Shown here piece by piece: positions 5,188-5,215 of a stretch of DNA of 5,215 bases (positions are counted from its first letter, which is position 1; every line of letters starts with the position of its first letter). The notes beneath the pieces were generated by a model. That model was not told the DNA's origin and did not search any database. It saw only the letters and a program-made list of their open reading frames with translations. The stretch is from Thioalkalivibrio sp. (GTDB lineage: Bacteria; Pseudomonadota; Gammaproteobacteria; Ectothiorhodospirales; Ectothiorhodospiraceae): the NCBI GenBank assembly GCA_007120155.1, contig SKOF01000390.1:1-5215 (forward strand). Reading direction: 5' to 3'. The translations under genes and the position numbers were made by a program.

Positions 5188-5215
5188 GTAGGATGGGTCA
5201 AGCGCAGCGGACCCA
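5188..5215 (+). repeat. 31-bp hairpin repeat, copy 5 (cut by the window edge)
   Basis: The visible 28 bases are identical to the start of copy 3. The array evidently continues beyond the window. Confidence 0.8.

Larger units (their letters stand above)
4850..5215. repeat. Array of 31-bp hairpin repeats in alternating orientation (REP/BIME-like)
   Basis: Five copies of one 31-base hairpin motif (starting GTAGGATGGG and ending CCCATGC in the forward sense) occur in the order plus, minus, plus, minus, plus, the last cut at 28 bases by the window edge. Intervals are 65, 31, 87 and 31 bases, and the two 31-base intervals are identical. The motif is a well-known kind of dispersed repeat in proteobacteria whose spurious translations contain GWAKRSVP or FAHPT. 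The minus-strand and plus-strand frames here that contain such strings are repeat translations, not genes. No gene of any kind is supported in this stretch. Confidence 0.88.
5123..5215. repeat. 93-bp perfect direct repeat, second copy
   Basis: It is identical to 4943-5035 up to the window edge, so the shared block may be longer than 93 bases. No differences in 93 bases indicates recent duplication or ongoing gene conversion. Confidence 0.95.

Noticed and set aside
4850..5215. CRISPR array
   Set aside because: Repeats alternate in orientation, spacings vary from 31 to 87 bases, two of the intervals are identical, and no cas gene is present.

Overview
The window is GC-rich DNA from a Gram-negative bacterium, most likely a gammaproteobacterium. 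The grounds are a PurT very close to my recollection of the E. coli protein, a periplasmic dihaem cytochrome of the c4 type, a NapH/NosR-like membrane polyferredoxin, and repeat families typical of environmental proteobacteria. Chromatiales/Ectothiorhodospiraceae-like organisms would fit, but this is an impression and not a result.

Bases 1-2368 carry three overlapping plus-strand genes that look like one operon. First is the 3' part of a membrane-anchored periplasmic protein with a beta-sandwich-like region (1-579, cut by the window edge). Second is a four-helix membrane polyferredoxin with two [4Fe-4S] ferredoxin motifs (576-1676). Third is a small six-helix protein of the CcdA/DsbD/SafE type with transmembrane cysteines (1673-2368). 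The junctions are ATGA and GTGA overlaps. Convergent to them on the minus strand is a secreted dihaem cytochrome c4-like protein (2491-3147). Together they look like an envelope electron-transfer or redox-maturation module: the polyferredoxin could move electrons between the quinone pool or cytoplasm and the periplasm, the CcdA-like protein could carry reducing equivalents through thiols, and the cytochrome could be a soluble carrier. The substrate is not visible in the window.

Bases 3148-3622 are a non-coding gap between the cytochrome and purT, which are divergently transcribed. The gap holds an interrupted inverted repeat of about 135 bp with an internal 9-bp tandem repeat (3332-3466), and a plausible -10 box in front of purT.

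Bases 3623-4846 encode PurT, the formate-dependent GAR transformylase of purine synthesis, which appears intact and functionally unrelated to the redox genes.

Bases 4850-5215 contain no credible gene. They hold five copies, the last cut by the window edge, of a 31-bp hairpin repeat in strictly alternating orientation. A 93-bp segment is repeated perfectly with a 180-bp period, and two stem base pairs covary between the two orientation classes. The array continues past the window edge.
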